Shown here piece after piece: positions 51,748 to 61,283 of a stretch of 64,000 nt of DNA (within the stretch, counting starts at the first letter, position 1; each line of letters begins with the position of its first letter). Source of the stretch: Microvirga zambiensis WSM3693 (GTDB taxonomy: Bacteria; Pseudomonadota; Alphaproteobacteria; Rhizobiales; Beijerinckiaceae); assembly GCF_016735695.1 (NCBI RefSeq), contig NZ_JAERQD010000002.1:1-64000 (forward strand), in the 5' to 3' direction. The position numbers were made by a program, and so were the translations under genes. Below the pieces are notes generated by a model. It made no database searches. It was given only the letters and a program-made list of their open reading frames with translations, and was not told the DNA's origin.

Positions 51748-52875
51748 CTATTCCCCACCGATCCAAGTCTGCCGCACCTGCAGGCTGTCGTCGAGCAGCA
51801 CGAGGTCGGCGCGATAGCCCGGCGCGATGCGGCCGAGTTCGTGATCGAGCCGCAGGAACTGCGCCGGGATCAGCGAGGCCATGCGCAGCACGTCCGGCAG
51901 AGCGAGACCGAGGCGCTCGACGCTGTTGCGCACGGCGCTTGCCATGTCGAGGTCGGAGCCGGCGAGCGTGCCGTCCGCCGTGGTAAGCCTGCCGTCCTTG
52001 CGATAGATCGTCCGGCCATGCAGGTCGAAGCTTTTGAGATCGGTGCCCGTCACCGACATGGCATCGGTCACCAGCATCATCCGCTCCGTACCCTTGGCGG
52101 CAATGGCGACGCGCAACGCCGCATCGCTTACATGGTGGCCGTCGACGATGAGGCCGCACCAGGTGTCCCTGCTGTCGAGCGCGGCGCCGACGGGGCCGGG
52201 ATCGCGCCCGGCCATGGGCGGCATGGCGTTGAAGAGATGCGTGAAGCCGCGCAGGCCGTGGCGGGTGGCTTCGATCACCGTCTCATAGTCGCTCGCCGTA
52301 TGGCCGGCGCAGACAAGCACGCCTGCCGCCGCAAGCCGCGCGATGGCATCCATGCCGTTGCGCTCCGGCGCCAGGGTCACGAGGGTCCGTCCCTTCGCAA
52401 GCGAGGTCATGATGGCGATGTCCTCATCCTCCATCGGACGCATGAAGGCGGGATTGTGCACGCCCTTGCGCTCGGGACTGATGAAGGGGCCTTCGAGATG
52501 GATGCCGAGCACACCGGGAATGCCGGCATCGAGCGCTGCGCGCATCACCTCGACCGCCTCGGCCATCGTCTCGCGGGTATCAGTGATGAGGGTCGGCAGC
52601 AGGCCTGTCGTGCCAAAGGTGCGGTGCGCCTCGGCGATGGTTTTGATGCCCTCGACGCTGCGCAAGTCGTTGTAGAGCACGCCGCCGCCACCATTGACCT
52701 GCGTATCGATGAAGCCGGGAGCGAGAAGCCCCTGCAAGGCCCGGCGCTCGATGCCGGTGCCGAGATCCTTTTCCGCAGGCACGCCGCGGATGCGGCCGTT
52801 CTCGATGACGACGGCGCGGCCGTCGAGCATGTGCGATCCGTCGAAGATGCGGGCACCGGTCAGGGCAATGGCCAT
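51748..52875 (-). CDS. nagA: N-acetylglucosamine-6-phosphate deacetylase
   Basis: 375 residues. It converts GlcNAc-6-P to GlcN-6-P and acetate. The amidohydrolase fold has metal and catalytic residues in GIHLEGPFISPERKG, CAGHTASDY, FTHLFNAMPPM, LIVDGHHVSD and LVTDAMSVTG. ATG 52875 shares one base with the stop of the SIS gene (TGATG), so it is translationally coupled. It drains both the GlcNAc kinase and MurQ routes. Confidence 0.95.
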   Translation of the reverse strand: MAIALTGARIFDGSHMLDGRAVVIENGRIRGVPAEKDLGTGIERRALQGLLAPGFIDTQVNGGGGVLYNDLRSVEGIKTIAEAHRTFGTTGLLPTLITDTRETMAEAVEVMRAALDAGIPGVLGIHLEGPFISPERKGVHNPAFMRPMEDEDIAIMTSLAKGRTLVTLAPERNGMDAIARLAAAGVLVCAGHTASDYETVIEATRHGLRGFTHLFNAMPPMAGRDPGPVGAALDSRDTWCGLIVDGHHVSDAALRVAIAAKGTERMMLVTDAMSVTGTDLKSFDLHGRTIYRKDGRLTTADGTLAGSDLDMASAVRNSVERLGLALPDVLRMASLIPAQFLRLDHELGRIAPGYRADLVLLDDSLQVRQTWIGGE

Positions 52876-53927
52876 CACAGGGTCTCCGTCACCTTGCGCA
52901 GGCGCGGAGGATTGTCCGGATTGCGTCCGCGGCCCAAGGCAGTGGCGTTCACGAGGGGATAGAAGCTCTGGATGAGAGCGATCGGGGCGAGATAGGGATG
53001 TACGTCCTCGACCGAGGGCAATGTCACGCTGGCCTTGCCTTCCGCCGCTCCGGCGACGATGACCGGAACGCCCTGCTCGTTGAGCTTGGTCACGAGATCG
53101 TTGACGCCGCTCAGGGTCTCGTCGCGCTGGCTGAGCACGAGGATCGGGAAGTGGTCGCCGGCCAGCGTCCATGGGCCGTGCATCAGCTCGGCGGCGCTCA
53201 TCGCCTCCGCATGGATGCCCGAGGTTTCTTTCAGCTTGAGCGCGGCCTCCTGCGCGACGGCGAAGCCGACGCCGCGGCCGACGACGAACAGGTTGTCGGC
53301 CTCCGTCAGGACGGGAACAGCCGCCGACCAGTCGGTTGCGGAGGCGCGTGCCAGCACGTCGGGCAGGGTATCGAGCGCATCGAGCAGGTCTTGGTCCTGC
53401 GACCAATGGGCGACGAGCTGGAAGCCGGCGGCGAGAGCGGCGATGAAGGACTTGGTGGCGGCGACACTCTTCTCCTGGCCCGCATGCAGCGGCAGCACGA
53501 ACTCGCAGGTGGAGGCGAGCGGCGAGGAGGTGTCGTTCAGAAGGGCGACGGTCAGCGCGCCGTCGTCGCGCCCGGCTTGGGCGAGATTGAGGATATCGGG
53601 GCTGCGGCCCGATTGCGACACGGCGAGGAAGAGCGCGTCGCGCATGCGCGGGCGTGCCTCGTAGACGGAGGTCACGGAAGGGCCGACGGAGGCGGTGACG
53701 AGGCCGGAATGGATCTCGAGCAGGTATTTGACGAAGGTCGCCGCATTGTCCGAGCTGCCGCGCGCGCAGGTGACGGCAAACGGCGGCGGAGATGCGCGCA
53801 GGCGCTCGCCGAGCTCGCGGCACAGGTGCGCGTTCCTCTCGATGAGGCGCGCGACGACTTCAGGTGCTTCCTGCGCCTCGCGCAGCATGGCGGTCAGGGT
53901 GGAGGCAGTGTCGTTCTTGTCAGGCAT
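52875..53927 (-). CDS. SIS-domain glucosamine-6-phosphate deaminase (NagB-II type)
   Basis: 350 residues. Two SIS domains with no glutaminase domain. Diagnostic stretches are VTCARGSSDNAATFVKYLLE, VSQSGRSPDILN, KSVAATKSFIAALAAG, FVVGRGVGFAVAQEAALKLK and ELMHGPW. This is the GlmS isomerase half that serves as NagB-II in many proteobacteria (GlcN-6-P to Fru-6-P and ammonia). It sits directly before nagA and overlaps the GntR gene by 8 bp. The start is ATG 53927. Confidence 0.9.
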   Translation of the reverse strand: MPDKNDTASTLTAMLREAQEAPEVVARLIERNAHLCRELGERLRASPPPFAVTCARGSSDNAATFVKYLLEIHSGLVTASVGPSVTSVYEARPRMRDALFLAVSQSGRSPDILNLAQAGRDDGALTVALLNDTSSPLASTCEFVLPLHAGQEKSVAATKSFIAALAAGFQLVAHWSQDQDLLDALDTLPDVLARASATDWSAAVPVLTEADNLFVVGRGVGFAVAQEAALKLKETSGIHAEAMSAAELMHGPWTLAGDHFPILVLSQRDETLSGVNDLVTKLNEQGVPVIVAGAAEGKASVTLPSVEDVHPYLAPIALIQSFYPLVNATALGRGRNPDNPPRLRKVTETL

Positions 53928-54705
53928 CGTCGTTTTGCATCCGTTCGGGCTGGCTGATGGTCAGCTCGGCCACGAAATCATAGGCATCGCCCCGGTAATA
54001 GGACGAGGTGAACTCGACCACTTCGCCCCCGGCGGTGAAGGAGCGGCGCTCGATGTACAAAGCCGGGCTCTTGGGCGCAACGCCGAGCAGGGAAGCCTGT
54101 TCCTCGCTCAGGAGAACCGCGTGCAGCCGTTGCAGGGCGCGGGTCGGCATGAAGCCCTGATCGTGCAGCACCGCATAGAGCGATTGCTTCACGAGCGAAG
54201 GGTCGGGCAGCACACGGGACGGCACGACGGCATTCTCGATCGCCATCGGGATGCCGTTCGCCAGGCGCAGGCGGTTGACGCGGCTCACCAGATCGCCGGG
54301 CGAGAGACCGAGCGCCATGAGTTCGTCGGTGGAGGCGGGGCCGGTCGACTGGCTCAGCATGACGGCGGAGGATTTCAGGCCTCTCGCCGACATGTCGTCG
54401 GTAAAGCTCGACAGGCGCGAGAGCGGCTGTTCGAGCCGCATCTGCGGCGCGATGAAGGTGCCGGACCCCCACCGCTGCACGAGGACGCCTTTCTGCACGA
54501 GGCCCGTGATCGCCTTGCGGACGGTGACGCGCGAGATGCCGAGCTGCTTGGCGAGATCGCGCTCGCCGGGAAGCGCCGCATCGGCCTTGAGCGCGCCCTT
54601 GCGCACCGCCTCCTCAATGGATTGCTGCAGCTGCAGATAAAGCGGCGTGGGATTGCCCTCGTCGAGAGGCAGGAAGGCCAGCGCCTCGCCGGATTGATCG
54701 GTCAT
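53920..54705 (-). CDS. GntR/UTRA-family transcriptional regulator (NagR/DasR-like)
   Basis: 261 residues. A GntR winged helix (about 20-88; PGERDLAKQLGISRVTVRKA) and a UTRA effector domain (about 105-250; VSRVNRLRLANGIPMAIENA, ALYIERRSF). UTRA regulators of this type (NagR, DasR) bind phosphorylated amino sugars. It is encoded within the operon it probably controls, so it is a good candidate for the palindromes at 55.77 and 46.44 kb. ATG 54705 overlaps the kinase stop (ATGA), and its end overlaps the SIS gene start by 8 bp. Confidence 0.9.
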   Translation of the reverse strand: MTDQSGEALAFLPLDEGNPTPLYLQLQQSIEEAVRKGALKADAALPGERDLAKQLGISRVTVRKAITGLVQKGVLVQRWGSGTFIAPQMRLEQPLSRLSSFTDDMSARGLKSSAVMLSQSTGPASTDELMALGLSPGDLVSRVNRLRLANGIPMAIENAVVPSRVLPDPSLVKQSLYAVLHDQGFMPTRALQRLHAVLLSEEQASLLGVAPKSPALYIERRSFTAGGEVVEFTSSYYRGDAYDFVAELTISQPERMQNDDA

Positions 54706-55583
54706 GGCTGCCTTCCCTGGAGCGCGAGGCGGGCGAGAAGGATGGCGCCGTCGACCGCATCCGCGAGAGGTGTGGTGATGGTCTTCTGGACGGGCGGCGG
54801 CAGCCAGGGCCGGAGCGGCTCCGCCAGGCCGCCGAAGAGGCAGATCGCCGGCGCGCCGAGGTCGAGCAGGCGCAGGGCGATCGCCCCCAATCCGTCGGCA
54901 GCCTGCGAGACGATCGCGACGGCGAGCGGATCGCGCTTTTCGGCATGGTCGAGGACGAGCGGCGCGTAGCGTCCGTAATCCGCCGGACGGGCCTTGCCGA
55001 CCCAGTCGACCAGGATTTCGAGGTCGTTGTTGAACTCGGCCAGAATCGCATCCGAGAGCGGCGTCGAGGGGCTGCGTCCGTCATGGGCCCAGATGCAGCG
55101 CCGCAGCAATTCGCGCCCGATGGCGGCACCGCTGCCCTCATCCGAAATCTCGTAGCCCCAGCCACCGACATAATGACAATCGCCGCTGGTACCGCCATAG
55201 CCGCAGGAGCCCGTGCCGATGATCAGGATCGCTCCGTCGCCGCCGTTGAAGGCGCCGAGCCAGGCGGTGTGGGCGTCCGTCTCGATGTCGAAGGACGCAA
55301 ACGGATGCGCGCGCGACAGGAGACGATCCACGGCAGAGGTCTGTCCTGCGCCGGCCGCACCCATGCCGGCGTGGATTCGCTCGAGATCGCTCTCGGGGAG
55401 ACCGGCCTGCGCGAGAGCTTCGCGGCATGCGCCTAGTATCGAGTTCCAGACCAGATCGGGATCGAGGCGGATGTTCGACGGCCCGCCGGTTCCCTCGCCG
55501 AGCAACCGGCCTTCGGCATTGCGCAGGCGGGCCCGGCATTTGGTGCCGCCGCCGTCGATGCCAAGGAACATAAGGTCGGTCAT
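54702..55583 (-). CDS. Second BadF/BadG-type N-acetylglucosamine kinase
   Basis: 293 residues. The ASKHA fold is seen in FLGIDGGGTKCRARLRNAEG, GTGSCGYGG, YEISDEGSGAAIGRELLRR and AICLFGGLAEPL. It is a different subgroup from the kinase at 42.3 kb (the phosphate loops share little). Likely substrate GlcNAc from the sugar ABC transporter divergent from it. ATG 55583. First gene of the operon running kinase-gntR-SIS-nagA-oxidoreductase, all overlapping or nearly so. Confidence 0.85.
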   Translation of the reverse strand: MTDLMFLGIDGGGTKCRARLRNAEGRLLGEGTGGPSNIRLDPDLVWNSILGACREALAQAGLPESDLERIHAGMGAAGAGQTSAVDRLLSRAHPFASFDIETDAHTAWLGAFNGGDGAILIIGTGSCGYGGTSGDCHYVGGWGYEISDEGSGAAIGRELLRRCIWAHDGRSPSTPLSDAILAEFNNDLEILVDWVGKARPADYGRYAPLVLDHAEKRDPLAVAIVSQAADGLGAIALRLLDLGAPAICLFGGLAEPLRPWLPPPVQKTITTPLADAVDGAILLARLALQGRQP

Positions 55584-55761
55584 ATCGGAATGGATCTCGC
55601 GGGCTCTCTTAACGGACAGGCACCATGCCACTTAATATCCAGTTCGGGAAGAGGTGGCGGCCGAGAATACCCAGATGCCTCGGCGAGCGGGCCGCTCGCA
55701 CAGCGCGGCAAGAGCGCAAGAATTTGCGACGACGAAGGCGGTAAATCCTCCTGCGCTACCG

Positions 55762-55782
55762 TCAAAGACCAGTTGTCTTTGA
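55762..55782. promoter_or_regulatory. Candidate GntR operator
   Basis: TCAAAGAC and GTCTTTGA form perfect 8-bp inverted arms around a 5-base spacer (CAGTT). The position is in the 371-bp divergent gap between the kinase gene and the sugar-binding protein gene. It also contains GACCAGTT. The gap holds no other gene. Confidence 0.5.
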
Positions 55783-55954
55783 ATTTTGTCGATACCAATA
55801 TGAGGTCACTTGTCCGGAAAGCTTTCCGGTGGAACAGTCTGGCTCGTCCGCTGCGAAGCACAAGAATGCAACAGAAAATGCACGGGACAATCAGAGGGAC
55901 AGTTTCTCAAGGGGCGTTATCCCAAACGCCTCTCCGCTAGGGAGGAAAGAGACG

Positions 55955-57244
55955 ATGACGAAACTCCATTCGGAAGCAGCCTTGCGCCGCGCAGGACGGC
56001 TGCTCGCGACCGCCTCGGTGGCCGCGGCGGCTTTTGCTTTCGCCAATGCCGCCTCGGCCCAGACGCTCACCATCGAAAGCTGGCGCAACGACGATGCGGA
56101 CGTCTGGAACACAAAGATCATCCCCGCCTTCAACAAGAAGCATCCCGACATCAAGGTTCAGTTCAAGGCCGATCCGCCGACCGAATACAACGCCGCCCTG
56201 AACGCGCGCCTTGCCGGCGGCACCGCAGGCGACCTCATCACCTGCCGTCCCTTCGATACCTCCCTCGACATGTTCAAGAAGGGCAACCTGGTTTCCGTCA
56301 ACGACGTGAAGGGCATCGAGAACTTTTCCGACGTGGCGAAGAGTGCCTGGTCGACCGATGACGGCAAGACCACCTTCTGCATGCCGATGGCCTCGGTGAT
56401 CCACGGCTTCGTCTACAACAAGGAGATCTTCGACGAGCTCAAGCTCACGCCGCCGAAGACGCTTGCCGAGTTCCACGCGGTGCTCGACAAGATCAAGGCG
56501 GACGGCAAGTACACCCCGCTCGCCATGGGCACGGCCGATCAGTGGGAGGCCGCCACCATGGGCTTCCAGAATATCGGCGTGAACTACTGGAAGGGCGAGG
56601 AGGGCCGCAAGGCGCTCATCGACGGCAAGCAGAAATTCACCGATCCGGCCTATGTTGACGTGTTCAAGGAGCTGGCGACCTGGGCGCCCTACATGGGCGA
56701 CGGCTACAAGGCCCAAAAGTATCCCGATACGCAGAACCTCTTCACGCTCGGCCGCGCGGCGATCTATCCGGCCGGCTCCTGGGACGTGCCGATCTTCCGC
56801 AAGCAGGCCGATTTCGAGTTCGACGCCTTCGCTCCGCCGGTCGCGAAGGCCGGCGACAAGTGCTACATCAGCGACCACACGGATATCGCGATCGGCATCA
56901 ATGCCAAGTCGAAGAACGCGGACGCCGCCAAGACCTTTCTCTCGTGGGTGGCTTCGCCCGAATTCGCCGACATCTACGCCAACGAGCTGCCGGGCTTCTT
57001 CCCGCTCTCCAAGGACAAGGTCACGGTGAAGGATCCGGTTGCGGCCAAGTTCGTCGGCTGGCGCGGCACCTGCGAAAGCTCGATCCGCAACTCCTATCAG
57101 ATCCTCGCCCGCGGCACGCCGAACCTCGAGACCGAGCTCTGGAACGTGAGCGCCCAGGTGATGAACGGCGCCATGAAGCCGGAGGAGGCGGCCAAGAAGG
57201 TGGAGGACGGCCTCGCCAGCTGGTACGAGCCGCACAAGAAGTAA
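55955..57244 (+). CDS. Sugar ABC transporter substrate-binding protein (family 1)
   Basis: 429 residues. A signal peptide (about 1-35, ending ANAASAQ) precedes a UgpB/MalE-like fold (TIESWRNDDADVWNTKIIPA, TCRPFDTSLDMFKKGNLV, AAIYPAGSWDVPIF). It binds a sugar in the periplasm; GlcNAc or chitobiose is likely from the context with nagA and GntR. GGGAGGAAAGAG is a strong ribosome site before ATG 55955. Two permeases and an ATPase follow, giving a complete importer. Confidence 0.92.
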   Translation: MTKLHSEAALRRAGRLLATASVAAAAFAFANAASAQTLTIESWRNDDADVWNTKIIPAFNKKHPDIKVQFKADPPTEYNAALNARLAGGTAGDLITCRPFDTSLDMFKKGNLVSVNDVKGIENFSDVAKSAWSTDDGKTTFCMPMASVIHGFVYNKEIFDELKLTPPKTLAEFHAVLDKIKADGKYTPLAMGTADQWEAATMGFQNIGVNYWKGEEGRKALIDGKQKFTDPAYVDVFKELATWAPYMGDGYKAQKYPDTQNLFTLGRAAIYPAGSWDVPIFRKQADFEFDAFAPPVAKAGDKCYISDHTDIAIGINAKSKNADAAKTFLSWVASPEFADIYANELPGFFPLSKDKVTVKDPVAAKFVGWRGTCESSIRNSYQILARGTPNLETELWNVSAQVMNGAMKPEEAAKKVEDGLASWYEPHKK

Positions 57245-57317
57245 GCGCTGAAACGTTGAGGCGGGCCGCTCGTGCAGGGCGGTCCGCTCTTCCCGAACTC
57301 ATCGGTTTTAGGTCAGC

Positions 57318-58280
57318 ATGACGGATCTCACGGCCACGAGCGTGCAGCGGGCGGATGCGGTTCCTGTCCGTGCGCGCTTTCCGGTTCACATCGCGGTGTT
57401 CCTGGCGCCGGCGCTCGCGATCTATACCCTGTTCTCGATCTATCCGCTGATCGACACGATACGCCTCAGCCTCTATGCCGGCGACGAGACCGGCGCGCGT
57501 AGCTTCGTAGGCTTCCAGAATTTCCAGACGCTCCTGGGCGACCCGAACTGGTCGGGCCATTTCTGGAACGCCCTTCGCAACAACCTGATCTTCTTCGCCA
57601 TCCACATGGTGGTGCAGAACGGCATCGGCTTAGGCCTCGCCATGCTGCTCAGCCTCCCTCGGCTGGCGGGAGGAAGCGTCTACCGCACGCTCATCTTCCT
57701 GCCGACCATGCTCTCGGTGGTCATCATCGGCTTCATCTGGCAGCTGATCCTCAATCCACTCTGGGGCATCGCACCGAGCCTTCTGAAGGCCGTGGGTCTG
57801 GGAAGCCTCTTCGGACCCTGGCTCGGCCAGGAATCGACGGCCTTGCTGACAGTCTCCCTCATCTCCGTCTGGCAGTTCGTCGGCATTCCGATGATGCTGA
57901 TCTATGCGGCACTCCTCAACATTCCCGACGACCTGCTCGATGCGGCGACCGTCGACGGTGCGGGACCCTTCAGCGTGTTCTGGTTCGTGCGCCTGCCGCT
58001 GATCCTGCCGACGCTAGGCGTGGTGTCGATCCTCACCTTCGTCGCCAATTTCAACGCCTTCGACCTCATCTATGCGATCAAGGGCGCGTTGGCGGGACCG
58101 AATTTCTCCACCGACATCCTGGGCACCTTCTTCTATCGCACCTTCTTCGGCTTCCAGCTCCAGGTCGGTTCTCCGACCATGGGAGCGGCGGTGGCGACAG
58201 CCATGCTGATCATCATTCTGATCGGCGTGCTGATCTATCTCTTCGGCGTGCAGCGGCGGCTGCAGCGGCATACCTTCTAG
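57318..58280 (+). CDS. Sugar ABC transporter permease, UgpA/MalF type
   Basis: 320 residues. About six membrane helices, starting FPVHIAVFLAPALAIYTLFS. The EAA loop is DDLLDAATVDGAGPFSVFWF. AGGT lies upstream of ATG 57318. 73 bp after the binding protein and 13 bp before its partner permease. Part of the divergent GlcNAc-type transport operon. Confidence 0.92.
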   Translation: MTDLTATSVQRADAVPVRARFPVHIAVFLAPALAIYTLFSIYPLIDTIRLSLYAGDETGARSFVGFQNFQTLLGDPNWSGHFWNALRNNLIFFAIHMVVQNGIGLGLAMLLSLPRLAGGSVYRTLIFLPTMLSVVIIGFIWQLILNPLWGIAPSLLKAVGLGSLFGPWLGQESTALLTVSLISVWQFVGIPMMLIYAALLNIPDDLLDAATVDGAGPFSVFWFVRLPLILPTLGVVSILTFVANFNAFDLIYAIKGALAGPNFSTDILGTFFYRTFFGFQLQVGSPTMGAAVATAMLIIILIGVLIYLFGVQRRLQRHTF

Positions 58281-58293
58281 GGGAGGCGGGAGC

Positions 58294-59121
58294 ATGAATG
58301 TCAGGCCCGGCCGCATCGCCGTCCATATCGGGCTCATCCTCTACACGATCCTGGCGCTCGGCCCGATCGTTCTCATCCTGATCAACGCCTTCAAGACGCG
58401 CCGGGCGATCTTTGCAGATCCGCTAGGGCTCCCCAACGGCCAGACCTTCACCAGTATCGGCTTCGACCGGGTCTTCGCCAATGCGGATTTCGGGCTCTAC
58501 TTCTTCAACAGCCTCACGGTGACGATCGTCTCCCTGGTCCTGATCGTGCTCATCGGCGCCATGGCCGCCTGGGCGCTGACCGAGTACAAGTTTCCCGGCA
58601 ACACCCTGATCGGCCTTTATCTTGCCATCGGCATCATGGTGCCGATCCGGTTGGGCAGCGTCAGCATCCTGCGCATGATGGTGGAGCTGAACCTCGTCAA
58701 CACGCTGACCGCGCTGATCCTCGTCTATGTGGCGCAAGGGCTGCCGCTCGCGATTCTCATCCTCGGCGAGTTCATTCAGCAGATCCCGAAGGATCTGCGC
58801 GATGCCGCCCGCTGCGACGGGGTGAGCGAATACCGGATCTTCTTCAGCATCATCCTGCCGCTGATCAGCCCCGCCATCGCGACGGTTGCGGTCTTCACCA
58901 TGGTGCCGGTCTGGAACGATCTCTGGTTCCCGCTGATCCTGGCACCGGGCGACGGCAAGCAGACGATCACCCTCGGCGTGCAGCAATTCATCGGGCAATA
59001 CGTGACCGACTGGAATGCGGTGCTTGCCTCGCTGACGCTGGCGATCGCGCCGGTCCTCGTGCTCTACCTCCTCTTCTCGCGCTATCTCGTGCGCGGCCTC
59101 ACCGCCGGTGCCGTGAAGTGA
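58294..59121 (+). CDS. Sugar ABC transporter permease, UgpE/MalG type
   Basis: 275 residues. Membrane protein with VHIGLILYTILALGPIVLIL and the EAA loop KDLRDAARCDGVSEYRIFFS. The C-terminus is LFSRYLVRGLTAGAVK, the usual MalG-like end. GGGGAGGCGGGAGC precedes ATG 58294. The ATPase gene follows after 23 bp. Confidence 0.92.
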   Translation: MNVRPGRIAVHIGLILYTILALGPIVLILINAFKTRRAIFADPLGLPNGQTFTSIGFDRVFANADFGLYFFNSLTVTIVSLVLIVLIGAMAAWALTEYKFPGNTLIGLYLAIGIMVPIRLGSVSILRMMVELNLVNTLTALILVYVAQGLPLAILILGEFIQQIPKDLRDAARCDGVSEYRIFFSIILPLISPAIATVAVFTMVPVWNDLWFPLILAPGDGKQTITLGVQQFIGQYVTDWNAVLASLTLAIAPVLVLYLLFSRYLVRGLTAGAVK

Positions 59122-59144
59122 TGTCTCGCTCCAGGAAGTGAATG

Positions 59145-60236
<1,092 letters not shown>

Positions 60237-60239
60237 CAT

Positions 60240-60560
60240 CTGCGCTGTCATTCCGGGGCGCCGAAGGCGAGCCCGGAAACCATAAACACCACAGCCCAAA
60301 GCGAGGCCCTCGGCCTTACACGCTTTCCTGCGCTGTCAGCGGTTATGGCTTCCCGGCTCCGCTACGCGGCCCCGGAATGACAGCGCGTGACACCCACCAC
60401 GTCATGGCCGGCCCTGTGCCGGCCATCCACGTTTTGTCCCTCCTTAGTCCTCATCCTGAGGAGCAGAAGACGTCTGCGTCTCGAAGGAGCATCCAGAGAG
60501 CACTGGAACCTCCTTCGAGGCGGTCGCTACGCGGCCTCCTCAGGATGAGGACTCTGTAAA
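60240..60560. repeat. Long inverted repeats between convergent operons
   Basis: Two large stem-loops and one small hairpin fill the gap. TGTCATTCCGGGGCGC (from about 60246) is inverted at about 60370-60383. A TGGCCGGCCCTGTGCCGGCCA hairpin of 9-bp arms lies near 60407. CCTCATCCTGAGGAG (from about 60449) is inverted at about 60537-60551. No gene is supported. These are dispersed intergenic repeat types. Confidence 0.7.
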
Positions 60561-60581
60561 GTGTTGGGCGTTACAGGCCGG

Positions 60582-61283
60582 TCACGAATCCGACACGGCC
60601 GCCGCGATCCTCGGCGCGAGTGCGCTGCCGAGAATGTCCGTGGGTCGTCCCGACGCCACCACCCGTCCGTCGGCCACGAACGCCATCTGATCGGCCATGT
60701 CGGCCGCATCCTCCGGCGTGTGGATCGTCATGAGGATGGTGACGGGGCGCCTGCGCCGCATCTCGTCGACGAGCAGGATCATGTCGCGGCGCAAGGCTGG
60801 ATCGAGGCTGCTGAACGGCTCGTCGAGGAGGATCAATGGACGGCCCGAGACGAGCGCACGCGCCAGCGCCACGCGCTGACGCTGCCCGCCCGACATCTCG
60901 CCGGGCCTGCGCTCGTCGAAGCCCTTGAGCCCGACCGAGTCGAGCGCCTCGGCCGCGAGCGACTGCTCGTCCCGCGTCAGGCGTAAGGACGGGCGCAACC
61001 CGAGCGCCACGTTCTGCGCTGCGCTTAAATGAGGAAACAGGTTGTGGTCCTGGAACACGATTGCCGCGGGGCGCTTCGCCGGCTCGAGCGGCAGGAGGTC
61101 CTGCCCGTTGAAGGTCAGGGCGCCGCTCTCGGGCCGCTCGAACCCGGCGATCATGTGCAGCAGGGTCGTCTTGCCGCCGCCCGAGGGCCCGATGACGGCG
61201 CAGAGATTTCCCGTCTCGACCGTGAGCGAGTAATCGGCCGTGAAATCCGGCCAGGTCAAGCGGCAATTCTCAATCACCAGCAT
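60582..61283 (-). CDS. thiQ: Thiamine ABC transporter ATP-binding protein
   Basis: 233 residues. Walker [52 protein letters not shown] short, single-domain ATPase without TOBE extension, as in ThiQ. It overlaps thiP by 14 bp and is the last gene of the riboswitch-controlled thiBPQ operon. Confidence 0.93.
   Translation of the reverse strand: MLVIENCRLTWPDFTADYSLTVETGNLCAVIGPSGGGKTTLLHMIAGFERPESGALTFNGQDLLPLEPAKRPAAIVFQDHNLFPHLSAAQNVALGLRPSLRLTRDEQSLAAEALDSVGLKGFDERRPGEMSGGQRQRVALARALVSGRPLILLDEPFSSLDPALRRDMILLVDEMRRRRPVTILMTIHTPEDAADMADQMAFVADGRVVASGRPTDILGSALAPRIAAAVSDS

Noticed and set aside
51748..53823. 691-codon frame suggesting an extended nagA
   Set aside because: The extra N-terminal 316 residues are an arginine-rich shadow of the SIS gene. 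nagA starts at 52875 with the TGATG overlap.
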